This document shows, one piece after another, positions 34,588 through 45,390 of a stretch of DNA of 64,000 nucleotides. Position 1 is the stretch's first letter, and every line of letters begins with the position of its first letter. The translations under genes and the position numbers were made by a program. The notes beneath the pieces were generated by a model that was not told where the DNA came from, did not search any database, and saw only the letters and a program-made list of their open reading frames with translations. This stretch comes from Pseudomonas sp. NFACC02 (GTDB taxonomy: Bacteria > Pseudomonadota > Gammaproteobacteria > Pseudomonadales > Pseudomonadaceae): contig NZ_FOEO01000026.1 in NCBI RefSeq assembly GCF_900110765.1, positions 1-64,000 of the forward strand, written 5' to 3'.

Positions 34588-35724
34588 ATGAGTGTCCTGC
34601 GTATAGCACTGGTCGCCGGAGAAGCTTCCGGCGACATCCTGGGCTCCGGTTTGATGCGTGCCATCAAGGCCCGTCATCCTGACGCTCAGTTCATTGGCGT
34701 GGGTGGTCCGCTCATGGAAGCGGAGGGCATGAGCTCTTACTTCCCGATGGAACGGCTCTCGGTCATGGGGTTGGTCGAAGTGCTCGGCCGACTCAAAGAA
34801 TTGCTGGCTCGTCGCAAGCTGTTGATCCAGACCCTCATCGACGAAAAGCCGGATGTGTTCATCGGTATCGATGCGCCGGACTTCACCCTCAATATCGAAC
34901 TCAAGCTGCGCCAGGCCGGGATCAAGACCGTGCATTACGTAAGCCCGTCCGTCTGGGCATGGCGGCAAAAGCGGGTGCTGAAGATTCGCGAAGGGTGCGA
35001 TCTGATGCTGACCTTGCTGCCCTTCGAGGCGCGTTTTTACGAAGAGAAAGGCGTGCCGGTGCGTTTTGTCGGCCATCCGCTGGCCGACACCATTCCCCTT
35101 CAGGCCGATCGCGACGCCGCGCGCGCCGAGCTGGGATTGGGTAATGGCCCCGTGGTGGCGTTGATGCCGGGCAGCCGTGGTGGAGAAGTGGGCCGTCTGG
35201 GGGCGCTGTTCTTCGATACGGCAGAACGCCTGTTGGCTCAGCGTCCAGACATCCGTTTCGTGCTGCCCTGTGCGAGCCCGCAACGTCGTGCGCAGATCGA
35301 ACTGCTGTTGCAAGGGCGTGATCTCCCGCTCACTCTCCTGGACGGTCGCTCTCATGTCGCTTTGGCCGCGTGTGATGCGGTCCTGATCGCGTCGGGCACG
35401 GCCACCCTGGAAGCGCTGCTGTACAAACGACCGATGGTGGTTGCCTATCGTCTGGCGCCGCTGACCTACTGGATACTCAAGCGGATGGTGAAGAGTCCGT
35501 ATGTGTCGCTGCCGAACCTGTTGGCCCGGCGTTTGCTGGTCCCTGAGCTTCTACAGGATGCGGCGACCGCCGATGCCCTGGCGCAAACCTTGCTGCCGCT
35601 GCTCGATAACGGCGCGGAGCAGACAGCCGGCTTCGATGAGCTTCACCGAACCTTGCGTCGCGACGCATCCAATCAGGCTGCCGATGCGGTATTGAGCCTG
35701 ATTGGCGCGTCGCCTTCACGATGA
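34588..35724 (+). CDS. lpxB: Lipid-A-disaccharide synthase
   Basis: GT19 glycosyltransferase joining lipid X and UDP-2,3-diacylglucosamine to form the lipid A disaccharide. It has 378 residues. Landmarks are VAGEASGDILGSGLMRAIK, YVSPSVWAWRQKR, LPGSRGGEVGRL and the late SGTATLEALL. It starts 2 bp after lpxA and overlaps rnhB by 4 bp. Confidence 0.97.
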   Translation: MSVLRIALVAGEASGDILGSGLMRAIKARHPDAQFIGVGGPLMEAEGMSSYFPMERLSVMGLVEVLGRLKELLARRKLLIQTLIDEKPDVFIGIDAPDFTLNIELKLRQAGIKTVHYVSPSVWAWRQKRVLKIREGCDLMLTLLPFEARFYEEKGVPVRFVGHPLADTIPLQADRDAARAELGLGNGPVVALMPGSRGGEVGRLGALFFDTAERLLAQRPDIRFVLPCASPQRRAQIELLLQGRDLPLTLLDGRSHVALAACDAVLIASGTATLEALLYKRPMVVAYRLAPLTYWILKRMVKSPYVSLPNLLARRLLVPELLQDAATADALAQTLLPLLDNGAEQTAGFDELHRTLRRDASNQAADAVLSLIGASPSR

Positions 35725-36377
35725 GTGTGCAATCAATGCAAATGGGCCTGGACTTCAATCTGGTCGAGGATCTGGTCGCCGGTGTCGACGAGGTGGGCCG
35801 TGGCCCGCTGTGCGGCGCGGTCGTGACGGCCGCCGTGATCCTGGACCCCAATCGCCCCATTCTGGGTCTGAACGATTCGAAAAAGCTCACCGAAGCCAAG
35901 CGCGAAAAGCTGTTCGACGAGATCTGCGAGAAAGCGCTGTGCTGGCACATCGCACGGGCTGAAGTCGAAGAAATCGACGAATTGAACATTCTGCACGCCA
36001 CGATGCTGGCCATGAAACGTGCCGTCGAAGGCCTGCTCATCACGCCGAAGCTGGCACTGATCGATGGTAATCGCTGCCCTCAGTTGTCCGTGCCGTCTGC
36101 GCCGGTGATTCAGGGCGATGCTCAGGTGCCCGCCATCGCTGCCGCATCGATCCTGGCAAAGGTCAGCCGTGATCGGGAAATGGCGGCGATGGAGCTTGTT
36201 TATCCGGGGTACGGCATTGGCGGCCACAAAGGTTATCCGACGCCGGTTCACCTGGAGGCGCTGGCCCGACTGGGGCCGACGCCCATTCATCGGCGTTCGT
36301 TCGCCCCGGTGCGAGCAGCCTACGAAGCACGGGAGATGATGATCTCGACCGGCTTTACCCCGTTGCCGTTCAGTTGA
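35721..36377 (+). CDS. rnhB: Ribonuclease HII
   Basis: Removes ribonucleotides embedded in DNA and RNA primers. The product is 218 residues with the catalytic Asp-Glu pair in VAGVDEVGRGPLCGAVV, the ASILAKVSRDREM block and GYGIGGHKGYPT. The ATG overlapping lpxB (ATGA) is used; a second in-frame ATG 15 bp on is possible. It is followed by a terminator-like hairpin before dnaE. Confidence 0.95.
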   Translation: MSVQSMQMGLDFNLVEDLVAGVDEVGRGPLCGAVVTAAVILDPNRPILGLNDSKKLTEAKREKLFDEICEKALCWHIARAEVEEIDELNILHATMLAMKRAVEGLLITPKLALIDGNRCPQLSVPSAPVIQGDAQVPAIAAASILAKVSRDREMAAMELVYPGYGIGGHKGYPTPVHLEALARLGPTPIHRRSFAPVRAAYEAREMMISTGFTPLPFS

Positions 36378-36400
36378 TCGCGGGCTGATGTTTTCATGAG

Positions 36401-36427
36401 AGGCCGGTACAATCCGGCCTTTGTTTT
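36401..36427 (+). terminator. rnhB terminator with -10-like loop
   Basis: AGGCCGG (36401-36407) pairs perfectly with CCGGCCT (36414-36420), followed by TTGTTTT. The 6-nt loop is TACAAT, itself a good -10 hexamer for dnaE 30 bp downstream. Confidence 0.75.
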
Positions 36428-36448
36428 CTGTGCGCTATAGGATCACCC

Positions 36449-39400
36449 ATGCCGGCTTCTTTCGTTCATCTACGCCTGCACACCGAATACTCTCTGGTTG
36501 ATGGTCTGGTCCGGGTCAAGCCGCTGGTTAAAGCGCTCAGCGCCATGAACATGCCGGCGGTGGCGGTGACCGACCAGAACAACCTGTGTTCGCTGGTCAA
36601 ATTCTATAAAGCCGCCATGGGTGCCGGGATCAAGCCGATCTGCGGCGCTGACATCTGGCTGGCGGGGCGCGACCGCGAGGCGCCGCTGAGCCGCATGAGC
36701 CTGCTGGTGATGAACCCGAAAGGCTATCTGAACCTCACCGAACTGATTTCCCGTGGCTTCATGCATGGGCAGCGTAACGGAATGGTGGTCATCGAGCGTG
36801 AGTGGGTCGCTGAGGCCAACGAAGGCTTGATTGCATTGTCCGCGGCCAAAGAAGGCGAAATCGGCATGGCCCTGCTGGGCGGTAACCCGTCTGAAGCCGA
36901 CGAGTTACTCAAGGAATGGATGTCCGTGTTTGCGGACCGCTTCTACGTTGAAGTCCAGCGCACCCATCGCATCAATGACGAAGAACATCTGCACGCGGCC
37001 GTGGCCCTGGCCGAGCGCCATGGCGCGCCGCTGGTGGCGACCAACGATGTGCGCTTCATCAAGCAGGAAGACTTCGAGGCCCATGAAACGCGGGTCTGCA
37101 TCGGTGAGGGCCGTGCGCTGGACGATCCGCGCCGATCGCACAACTACAGCGATCAGCAGTACCTGAAAAGCGCCGAGGAAATGGCCGAGCTGTTCAGCGA
37201 TCTGCCGGATGCGCTGGCCAATACGGTGGAAATTGCCAAGCGCTGCAACATCGAGGTCAAGCTGGGCACGCACTTTCTGCCCAACTTCCCGATCCCGGAT
37301 GGCCTCACCATCGACGAGTACTTCCGCAAGGTCTCGTTCGAGGGCCTGGAGGAACGGCTCGCGGTGCTTTGGCCGAAGGAGACGACGCCCAACTACGAAG
37401 AAAAACGCCAGGTCTACGTCGACCGCCTGAATTTCGAGCTGGATATCATCATCCAGATGGGCTTTCCCGGTTACTTCCTCATCGTTATGGACTTCATCCA
37501 GTGGGCGAAGAACAACGGTGTGCCGGTCGGTCCGGGCCGTGGGTCGGGTGCGGGTTCGCTCGTGGCGTACGTGCAGAAGATCACCGACCTCGATCCGCTG
37601 CAGTATGACCTGCTCTTCGAACGTTTCCTGAACCCGGAGCGGGTGTCAATGCCCGACTTCGACGTCGACTTCTGCATGGACGGCCGTGACCGCGTGATTG
37701 ACTACGTGGCCGAGAAGTACGGCCGCAACGCGGTCAGTCAGATCATCACGTTCGGTTCCATGGCGGCCAAGGCCGTGGTACGAGACGTGGCGCGGGTACA
37801 GGGCAAGTCGTACGGTCTGGCGGATCGTCTGTCGAAGATGATTCCGTTCGAAGTCGGCATGACCCTGGAAAAAGCCTACGAGCAGGAAGAGATTCTGCGC
37901 GACTTCCTCAAGACTGACGAAGAAGCGGCGGAAATCTGGGAAATGGCCCGCAAGCTCGAAGGCGTTGTCCGCAACGTGGGCAAGCACGCCGGTGGTGTGG
38001 TCATTGCGCCGACCAAACTGACCGACTTCGCGGCGATCTATTGCGACGAAGAGGGCAGCGGCCTGGTCACCCAGTTCGACAAGGACGACGTCGAAGCCGC
38101 CGGTCTTGTGAAGTTCGACTTCCTCGGTCTGCGGACGCTGACGATCATCGATTGGGCGATGAAGACGATCAACCGCGACCGTGCCAAGGCCGGAGAGGAG
38201 CCGCTGGACATCGCGTTCATTCCGCTGGACGACGCTCCGACCTACGACTTGCTGCAGAAAGCCGAAACCACGGCGGTATTCCAGCTTGAATCGCGCGGCA
38301 TGAAAGAGCTGATCAAGAAGCTCAAGCCTGACTGCCTGGAAGACTTGATCGCACTGGTGGCGCTTTTCCGTCCAGGGCCGCTGCAGTCGGGCATGGTGGA
38401 CGACTTCATCAACCGTAAGCACGGTCGTGCCGAGCTGTCGTACCCGCACGTCGACTATCAATACGAAGGCCTCAAGCCTGTCCTTGCGCCGACCTACGGG
38501 ATCATCCTGTATCAGGAACAGGTGATGCAGATTGCCCAGGTCATGGCGGGCTACACCCTGGGCGGCGCCGACATGCTGCGTCGTGCCATGGGTAAAAAGA
38601 AGCCCGAAGAAATGGCCAAGCAGCGCGGCGGTTTCATCGAAGGTTGCAAGACCAACAACATCGACCCTGACCTGGCCGGTAACATCTTCGACCTGGTAGA
38701 GAAATTCGCCGGTTACGGTTTCAACAAATCCCACTCCGCCGCCTACGGGCTGGTCTCGTACCAGACGGCCTGGCTCAAGAAGCACTACCCGGCGCCGTTC
38801 ATGGCGGCGGTACTCTCGGCGGACATGCACAACACTGACAAGGTCGTGACCTTGATCGAAGAAGTGCGGACCATGAAGCTGCGCCTTGATGCGCCGGACG
38901 TGAATAACTCCGAGTTCAAGTTCACGGTGAATGACGAAGGTCGCATCGTGTACGGCCTGGGCGCGATCAAGGGCGTCGGCGAAGGTCCGGTGGAAGCGAT
39001 CACCGAGGCGCGTCAGGCGGGCCCGTTCAAGGATCTGTTCGACTTCTGCGCACGCATCGACCTCAAGCGGGTCAACAAGCGCACCCTGGACGGCTTGATT
39101 CGCAGTGGCGCGCTGGACCGTCTTGGCCCGTTCTTCTTTGATGAGCCGAAACAGTATCAAGCCAACATCGATCGTAACCGTGGCGTGTTGCTGGCCTCGC
39201 TGGAAGGCGCGATTCAGGCCGCCGAGCAGACCGCGCGCAGTCATGACAGTGGTCACGCCGACCTGTTCGGCGGGCTGTTCGTGGAAGCGGACGCTGATGT
39301 TTATGCGAACCATCGCAACGCCAAGGAGGTCACTCTCAAAGAGCGGCTTCGTGGTGAGAAGGAAACGCTGGGGCTGTACCTGACCGGTCACCCCATCGAT

Positions 39401-39970
39401 GAATACGAAGGTGAGATCCGCCGCTTCGCCCGTCAGCGAATCGTCGACCTGAAACCTGCGCGCGACACTCAGACCGTTGCCGGACTGATCATCGCGCTGC
39501 GCGTCATGAAGAACAAAAAGGGCGACAAGATGGGGTTCATCACCCTTGATGACCGCTCCGGACGTATTGAAGCGTCGTTGTTCGCCGATTCGTTTCAGGC
39601 GGCCCAATCGCTGCTGCAGACGGACGCGATGGTCGTTGTGGAAGGTGAGGTCAGTTCAGATGATTTCTCCGGTGGCCTGCGTTTGCGCGCCAAACGGGTC
39701 ATGAGTCTGGAGGAGGCGCGAACGGGCCTGGCCGAAAGTTTACGCCTGACCGTGCATAGCGAGGCGCTCAAGGGCGATCGTCTACGCTGGCTGGGTGACC
39801 TGTGCAGGAAGCACCGGGGAGCGTGCCCGATCACGCTCGATTACACCGGGCAGGAAGCCAGGGCGTTGCTGCAGTTCGGCGAAGCGTGGCGAATCGATCC
39901 CGCAGACAGCCTGATTCAGGCGCTGCGTGACCAGTTCGGACGAGAGAACGTCTTCCTGCAGTATCGCTGA
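36449..39970 (+). CDS. dnaE: DNA polymerase III alpha subunit
   Basis: The replicative polymerase subunit, 1173 residues. It begins with a PHP domain (HLRLHTEYSLVDGLVRVKPL), followed by the polymerase core with GPGRGSGAGSLVAY and the catalytic aspartates in MPDFDVDFCMDGRDRVIDY. The beta-clamp and helix-hairpin-helix region follows, then an OB domain near DKMGFITLDDRSGRIEASLF. AGGAT precedes the ATG. It is free-standing between rnhB and accA, as in other pseudomonads. Confidence 0.98.
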   Translation: MPASFVHLRLHTEYSLVDGLVRVKPLVKALSAMNMPAVAVTDQNNLCSLVKFYKAAMGAGIKPICGADIWLAGRDREAPLSRMSLLVMNPKGYLNLTELISRGFMHGQRNGMVVIEREWVAEANEGLIALSAAKEGEIGMALLGGNPSEADELLKEWMSVFADRFYVEVQRTHRINDEEHLHAAVALAERHGAPLVATNDVRFIKQEDFEAHETRVCIGEGRALDDPRRSHNYSDQQYLKSAEEMAELFSDLPDALANTVEIAKRCNIEVKLGTHFLPNFPIPDGLTIDEYFRKVSFEGLEERLAVLWPKETTPNYEEKRQVYVDRLNFELDIIIQMGFPGYFLIVMDFIQWAKNNGVPVGPGRGSGAGSLVAYVQKITDLDPLQYDLLFERFLNPERVSMPDFDVDFCMDGRDRVIDYVAEKYGRNAVSQIITFGSMAAKAVVRDVARVQGKSYGLADRLSKMIPFEVGMTLEKAYEQEEILRDFLKTDEEAAEIWEMARKLEGVVRNVGKHAGGVVIAPTKLTDFAAIYCDEEGSGLVTQFDKDDVEAAGLVKFDFLGLRTLTIIDWAMKTINRDRAKAGEEPLDIAFIPLDDAPTYDLLQKAETTAVFQLESRGMKELIKKLKPDCLEDLIALVALFRPGPLQSGMVDDFINRKHGRAELSYPHVDYQYEGLKPVLAPTYGIILYQEQVMQIAQVMAGYTLGGADMLRRAMGKKKPEEMAKQRGGFIEGCKTNNIDPDLAGNIFDLVEKFAGYGFNKSHSAAYGLVSYQTAWLKKHYPAPFMAAVLSADMHNTDKVVTLIEEVRTMKLRLDAPDVNNSEFKFTVNDEGRIVYGLGAIKGVGEGPVEAITEARQAGPFKDLFDFCARIDLKRVNKRTLDGLIRSGALDRLGPFFFDEPKQYQANIDRNRGVLLASLEGAIQAAEQTARSHDSGHADLFGGLFVEADADVYANHRNAKEVTLKERLRGEKETLGLYLTGHPIDEYEGEIRRFARQRIVDLKPARDTQTVAGLIIALRVMKNKKGDKMGFITLDDRSGRIEASLFADSFQAAQSLLQTDAMVVVEGEVSSDDFSGGLRLRAKRVMSLEEARTGLAESLRLTVHSEALKGDRLRWLGDLCRKHRGACPITLDYTGQEARALLQFGEAWRIDPADSLIQALRDQFGRENVFLQYR

Positions 39971-39978
39971 AAGCTGAT

Positions 39979-40029
39979 CTCGATTTTTAAACTCGACACT
40001 TTTAAGCTCGACCTTTTTAATCTCGACCG
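39979..40029 (+). repeat. Short tandem array upstream of accA
   Basis: Three imperfect units of 13-15 bp, each CTCGA followed by a T-run and AA, starting at 39979, 39992 and 40007, then a partial CTCGACCG (40022-40029). The array lies directly after the dnaE stop. Confidence 0.8.
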
Positions 40030-40065
40030 TAAGCCGCCAGATCCTTTATGGTATGGCGCTTACGG
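40027..40065 (+). other. Hairpin before accA with -10-like loop
   Basis: The left arm 40027-40039 and the right arm TGGCGCTTACGG (40054-40065) form a 12-bp stem with one bulged C. The 14-nt loop contains TATGGT (40047-40052). There is no T-run after it. It may be a dnaE terminator remnant, an accA promoter or both. Confidence 0.5.
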
Positions 40066-40109
40066 ATCAACCGGCCGGCCTCTTGGCCGTCGACCCAAGA
40101 CGGATGCCT

Positions 40110-41057
40110 ATGAACCCGAATTTTCTGGATTTCGAACAGCCGATTGCTGACCTGCAAGCCAAAATTGAAGAGCTGCGTCTGGTCGGCAATGACAACTCGC
40201 TGAACATCGGCGACGAGATCTCTCGACTGCAAGAGAAGAGCAATACGCTCACCGAAAGCATTTTCGGCAACCTGACCAGTTGGCAGATCGCGCGCATGGC
40301 GCGTCATCCGCGCCGTCCGTATACGCTGGACTACATCGAACACATCTTCACCGAATTTGACGAGCTGCATGGCGATCGCCACTTCTCCGACGACGCGGCC
40401 ATCGTGGGCGGTATCGCTCGCCTGGAAGATCAGCCGGTCATGGTGATCGGTCATCAGAAGGGCCGTGAAGTGCGCGAAAAAGTGCGTCGCAACTTCGGCA
40501 TGCCGCGTCCTGAAGGCTATCGCAAGGCCTGCCGTCTGATGGAAATGGCAGAGCGCTTCAAGATGCCGATCCTGACGTTCATCGACACCCCGGGCGCTTA
40601 CCCCGGTATCGACGCCGAAGAGCGTAACCAGAGCGAGGCCATCGCGTGGAACCTGCGCGTCATGGCACGCCTGAAGACGCCCATCATCGCCACCGTGATC
40701 GGTGAGGGCGGTTCGGGCGGGGCATTGGCCATCGGCGTCTGCGATCAGCTCAACATGCTTCAATATTCCACCTACGCGGTGATCTCGCCGGAAGGCTGCG
40801 CATCGATTCTGTGGAAGACTGCCGAGAAGGCGCCGGACGCCGCTGAGGCGATGGGCATCACTGCCGAGCGTCTCAAAGGGCTGGGCATTGTCGACAAAGT
40901 GATCAGCGAGCCACTGGGCGGCGCACACCGCGATCCAGCGGCGGCTGCCGAATTGATTCGTGCAGAACTGAGCAGCCAGTTGGCGATGCTCAAGAAGTTC
41001 AACAACGACGAACTGCTGGCTCGCCGTTACGAGCGCCTCATGAGCTACGGCGTTTAA
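40110..41057 (+). CDS. accA: Acetyl-CoA carboxylase carboxyltransferase subunit alpha
   Basis: Transfers carboxyl from biotin carrier protein to acetyl-CoA together with AccD, the first committed step of fatty acid synthesis. The product is 315 residues. MNPNFLDFEQPIADLQAKI matches the Pseudomonas N-terminus, so 40110 is preferred to an ATG 6 bp upstream and to the longer open frame. The carboxyltransferase core includes FIDTPGAYPGIDAEERNQSE and GEGGSGGALAIGVCDQ. Confidence 0.96.
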   Translation: MNPNFLDFEQPIADLQAKIEELRLVGNDNSLNIGDEISRLQEKSNTLTESIFGNLTSWQIARMARHPRRPYTLDYIEHIFTEFDELHGDRHFSDDAAIVGGIARLEDQPVMVIGHQKGREVREKVRRNFGMPRPEGYRKACRLMEMAERFKMPILTFIDTPGAYPGIDAEERNQSEAIAWNLRVMARLKTPIIATVIGEGGSGGALAIGVCDQLNMLQYSTYAVISPEGCASILWKTAEKAPDAAEAMGITAERLKGLGIVDKVISEPLGGAHRDPAAAAELIRAELSSQLAMLKKFNNDELLARRYERLMSYGV

Positions 41058-41123
41058 TCGAGGCGGGCCTCTCACCGAGGCCAGCATCGAGGTCCGGCCA
41101 GCGTAACGCAGGGTTAAACCAGC

Positions 41124-42461
41124 ATGACCAGGCCGGACACCATCAAAAAAGAGTTATCCAGACGACTGTTGTCACGCTTGTCCAACTGGCGTGGCGCAGC
41201 CGGTTGGCGCATTGCCTTCTCGGGTGGGCTCGACTCCACCGTTCTGTTGCACCTGCTGGCCGATCTGGCCCGGCATCACCGCCTCCCTCCGCTGAGCGCC
41301 ATCCATGTTCATCACGGCCTGCAGGCCGTTGCCGCGTCGTGGCCGGGGCATTGCCGCCAGATGTGTCAGATTCTGGGCGTGCCGTTTCAAGTCATCGAGG
41401 TGCAGGTGCGTCCAGGCGCCAGCGTGGAGCAGGCGGCGCGCGACGCCCGTTACGCCGCGTTCGACGAAGTGCTTCTCCCGGGGGAAGTGCTTCTGGCTGC
41501 ACAGCACCGTGACGATCAAGCCGAAACCCTGATGTTTCGGTTGCTGCGAGGTGCGGGCGTCAAGGGGCTGGCCGCCATGCCTGCCCAAAGAGCGTTAGGC
41601 AGGGGGCAGTTGTTTCGGCCGCTGCTGGAGGAGCCACGTGCGCTGCTGGAAGCCTATGCCACGGAGCAAGGGCTGAGCTGGATCGAAGACCCCAGCAACA
41701 AGGATTCGCGGTTTTCTCGCAATTACCTGCGCAACCAGGTACTGCCCATGCTCACGGCGCGCTGGCCACAAGCGATTGCGAGCATCAACCGCAGTGCAGC
41801 GCACCTGGCAGAAGCGCAAGGACTGCTGGACGAGCTGGCGTTGCAGGACCTCGCACACGTGGACACCCCGTGCCCGTGGCCGTGGCTGAATGTGCCTTCA
41901 CTGGAACTGGCACCGCTGGAAGCCTTGTCCGGCGCACGGCAACGTAATGCGCTGCGCCACTGGCTCGGGCCGCTGACGCGCTTGCCGGACAGCGATCACT
42001 GGGCAGGCTGGGACTCGTTGCGCGATGCAGGGCCCGATGGCCGACCGATCTGGCGTCTGGCGGATGGGCAACTGCACCGCGCGGAGGGGCGCATCTGGTG
42101 GTTGTCGGGCATCTGGCTGAAGAACGTTGCCGGTTCCCAACATTGGTCGACTGCGTCGCAACCCTTGATCCTGCCCGGGAACGGCATGCTGGAAATCCTC
42201 GGCGAGATTCCTCGAGGTGGCTTGCACGTTCACTATCGGCAGGGCGGCGAAATCGTCGATGTGCCCGAGAGGGGACGAAGGGATCTCAAACGGCTGCTCA
42301 ATGAAAAGGGTGTGCCGGTCTTTTTGCGCGGCCGATTGCCGCTGTTGTATCGGGGTGAGCAGTTGTTGGCCGTTGCCAATCTGCCTGGGCTGGACGCCGA
42401 CCCCCGTGGTGACTGGCGATTGCATTGGCAGCCACCGACGAATGACCACAGTTTGAGATGA
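41124..42461 (+). CDS. tilS: tRNA(Ile)-lysidine synthetase
   Basis: Converts the wobble cytidine of the AUA-reading tRNA(Ile) to lysidine with ATP. It has 445 residues. The PP-loop ATP motif SGGLDST is at the N-terminus, HHGLQAVAASW follows, and the AAQHRDDQAETLMFRLLRGA block binds the substrates. The C-terminal half contains the TilS-specific domain (GGEIVDVPERGRRDLKRL). It begins 66 bp after accA. Confidence 0.95.
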   Translation: MTRPDTIKKELSRRLLSRLSNWRGAAGWRIAFSGGLDSTVLLHLLADLARHHRLPPLSAIHVHHGLQAVAASWPGHCRQMCQILGVPFQVIEVQVRPGASVEQAARDARYAAFDEVLLPGEVLLAAQHRDDQAETLMFRLLRGAGVKGLAAMPAQRALGRGQLFRPLLEEPRALLEAYATEQGLSWIEDPSNKDSRFSRNYLRNQVLPMLTARWPQAIASINRSAAHLAEAQGLLDELALQDLAHVDTPCPWPWLNVPSLELAPLEALSGARQRNALRHWLGPLTRLPDSDHWAGWDSLRDAGPDGRPIWRLADGQLHRAEGRIWWLSGIWLKNVAGSQHWSTASQPLILPGNGMLEILGEIPRGGLHVHYRQGGEIVDVPERGRRDLKRLLNEKGVPVFLRGRLPLLYRGEQLLAVANLPGLDADPRGDWRLHWQPPTNDHSLR

Positions 42462-42481
42462 GAGCCCGTTTCCGGTAGACT
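42453..42481 (+). promoter_or_regulatory. Candidate pyrG promoter
   Basis: TTGAGA (42453-42458) and TAGACT (42476-42481) are separated by exactly 17 bp. The -35 lies inside the last codons of tilS. Transcription would start near 42488, leaving a leader of about 240 nt before pyrG. Confidence 0.6.
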
Positions 42482-42729
42482 ACGCTCCCTTCTTGATACA
42501 GCTTCTGTCGATCCTTTCGGAACGATGCAAGTTGCCGATTACCAGCCAGTCATTACTGGGCGATTCTCAAAATGTGGCGAGCAATGGACAGGTCCGATTT
42601 CGACCAGTCATTTTCAGCGCGGCTATTTCAGAACTGCATCGTGAGACTGGCAGGTCATCGGGGGCTTCGGCCTTCCTTCGCTTTCCCCGGCGGCTCTGAC
42701 CGCTTTAACGCAGACTTCTAGGGTTTTTC

Positions 42730-44361
<1,632 letters not shown>

Positions 44362-44376
44362 TAGGGAATTCATTAC

Positions 44377-45222
44377 ATGGCACAGAAAATCATCCGCGTC
44401 GGTTCCATCGACATTGCCAACGACAAGCCGATGGTCTTGTTCGGTGGCATGAATGTTCTGGAATCACGGGACATGGCCATGCAGGTCTGCGAAGAATACG
44501 TACGGGTGACCGAAAAGCTCGGCATTCCTTACGTGTTCAAGGCCAGCTTCGACAAAGCCAACCGTTCCTCGGTGACCTCTTATCGCGGCCCGGGTCTGGA
44601 AGCGGGCATGCGGATCTTCGAAGAGATCAAGCGTACCTTTAACGTGCCGGTGATCACCGATGTGCATGAGCCGCATCAGGCGGCGACCGTTGCCGAAGTC
44701 TGCGACATCATCCAGTTGCCGGCTTTCCTGTCGCGGCAGACCGATCTGGTGGTGGCGATGGCCAAAACCGGTGCCGTGATCAATATCAAGAAAGCCCAGT
44801 TCCTCGCCCCACAGGAAATGAAACACATCCTGAACAAGTGCGAAGAGGCCGGGAACGATCAGTTGATTCTCTGTGAGCGTGGTTCGAGCTTCGGCTACAA
44901 CAACCTCGTGGTGGACATGCTCGGTTTCGGCATCATGAAAGCGTTCGAATACCCGGTGTTTTTCGACGTGACCCATGCGCTGCAGATGCCTGGCGGTCGC
45001 TCCGACTCTGCTGGCGGTCGTCGTGCCCAGGTCACCGACCTGGCCAAGGCGGGTATCAGCCAGGGTCTGGCGGGCCTGTTCCTCGAGGCGCATCCGGACC
45101 CGGATAACGCCAAATGCGACGGTCCTTGCGCGCTGCGACTGAACAAGCTGGAGCCATTCCTGACCCAGCTCAAGGCGCTCGATGATCTGGTGAAGAGCTT
45201 CCCGACAATCGAAACGGCGTAA
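44377..45222 (+). CDS. kdsA: 3-deoxy-8-phosphooctulonate synthase
   Basis: Condenses PEP with arabinose 5-phosphate to Kdo 8-phosphate for the LPS inner core. The product is 281 residues with conserved blocks FGGMNVLESRDMAMQVCEEY, VFKASFDKANRSS, SYRGPGLEAGM and TDVHEPHQAA, and the PEP-binding VFFDVTHALQMPGG. It starts 15 bp after pyrG. A strong terminator (45274-45298) separates it from eno. Confidence 0.97.
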   Translation: MAQKIIRVGSIDIANDKPMVLFGGMNVLESRDMAMQVCEEYVRVTEKLGIPYVFKASFDKANRSSVTSYRGPGLEAGMRIFEEIKRTFNVPVITDVHEPHQAATVAEVCDIIQLPAFLSRQTDLVVAMAKTGAVINIKKAQFLAPQEMKHILNKCEEAGNDQLILCERGSSFGYNNLVVDMLGFGIMKAFEYPVFFDVTHALQMPGGRSDSAGGRRAQVTDLAKAGISQGLAGLFLEAHPDPDNAKCDGPCALRLNKLEPFLTQLKALDDLVKSFPTIETA

Positions 45223-45273
45223 AACCCGCTTCTCCGGCACTGACGCCTCCGGTACAGTGCCGCTCGTTTCTTT

Positions 45274-45298
45274 CCCGACCAACGGGTCGGGATTTTTT
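45274..45298 (+). terminator. Intrinsic terminator after kdsA
   Basis: A perfect 7-bp GC-rich stem CCCGACC / GGTCGGG with AACG loop, followed by A and six T. It lies 51 bp after the kdsA stop and is the clearest terminator of this block. Confidence 0.92.
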
Positions 45299-45390
45299 GT
45301 CGTCTTGGGCCTGCCCGCTGTCTAGTGCCTGAAGATGGCAGTCGTTTTCCCAGCTGCGTCGTTTTCGTCAATCTTGGAGTGTTAACAACA

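Noticed and set aside
42493..42699. 68-residue frame in the tilS-pyrG gap
   Set aside because: No homology or ribosome-binding site; it lies in the predicted pyrG leader.
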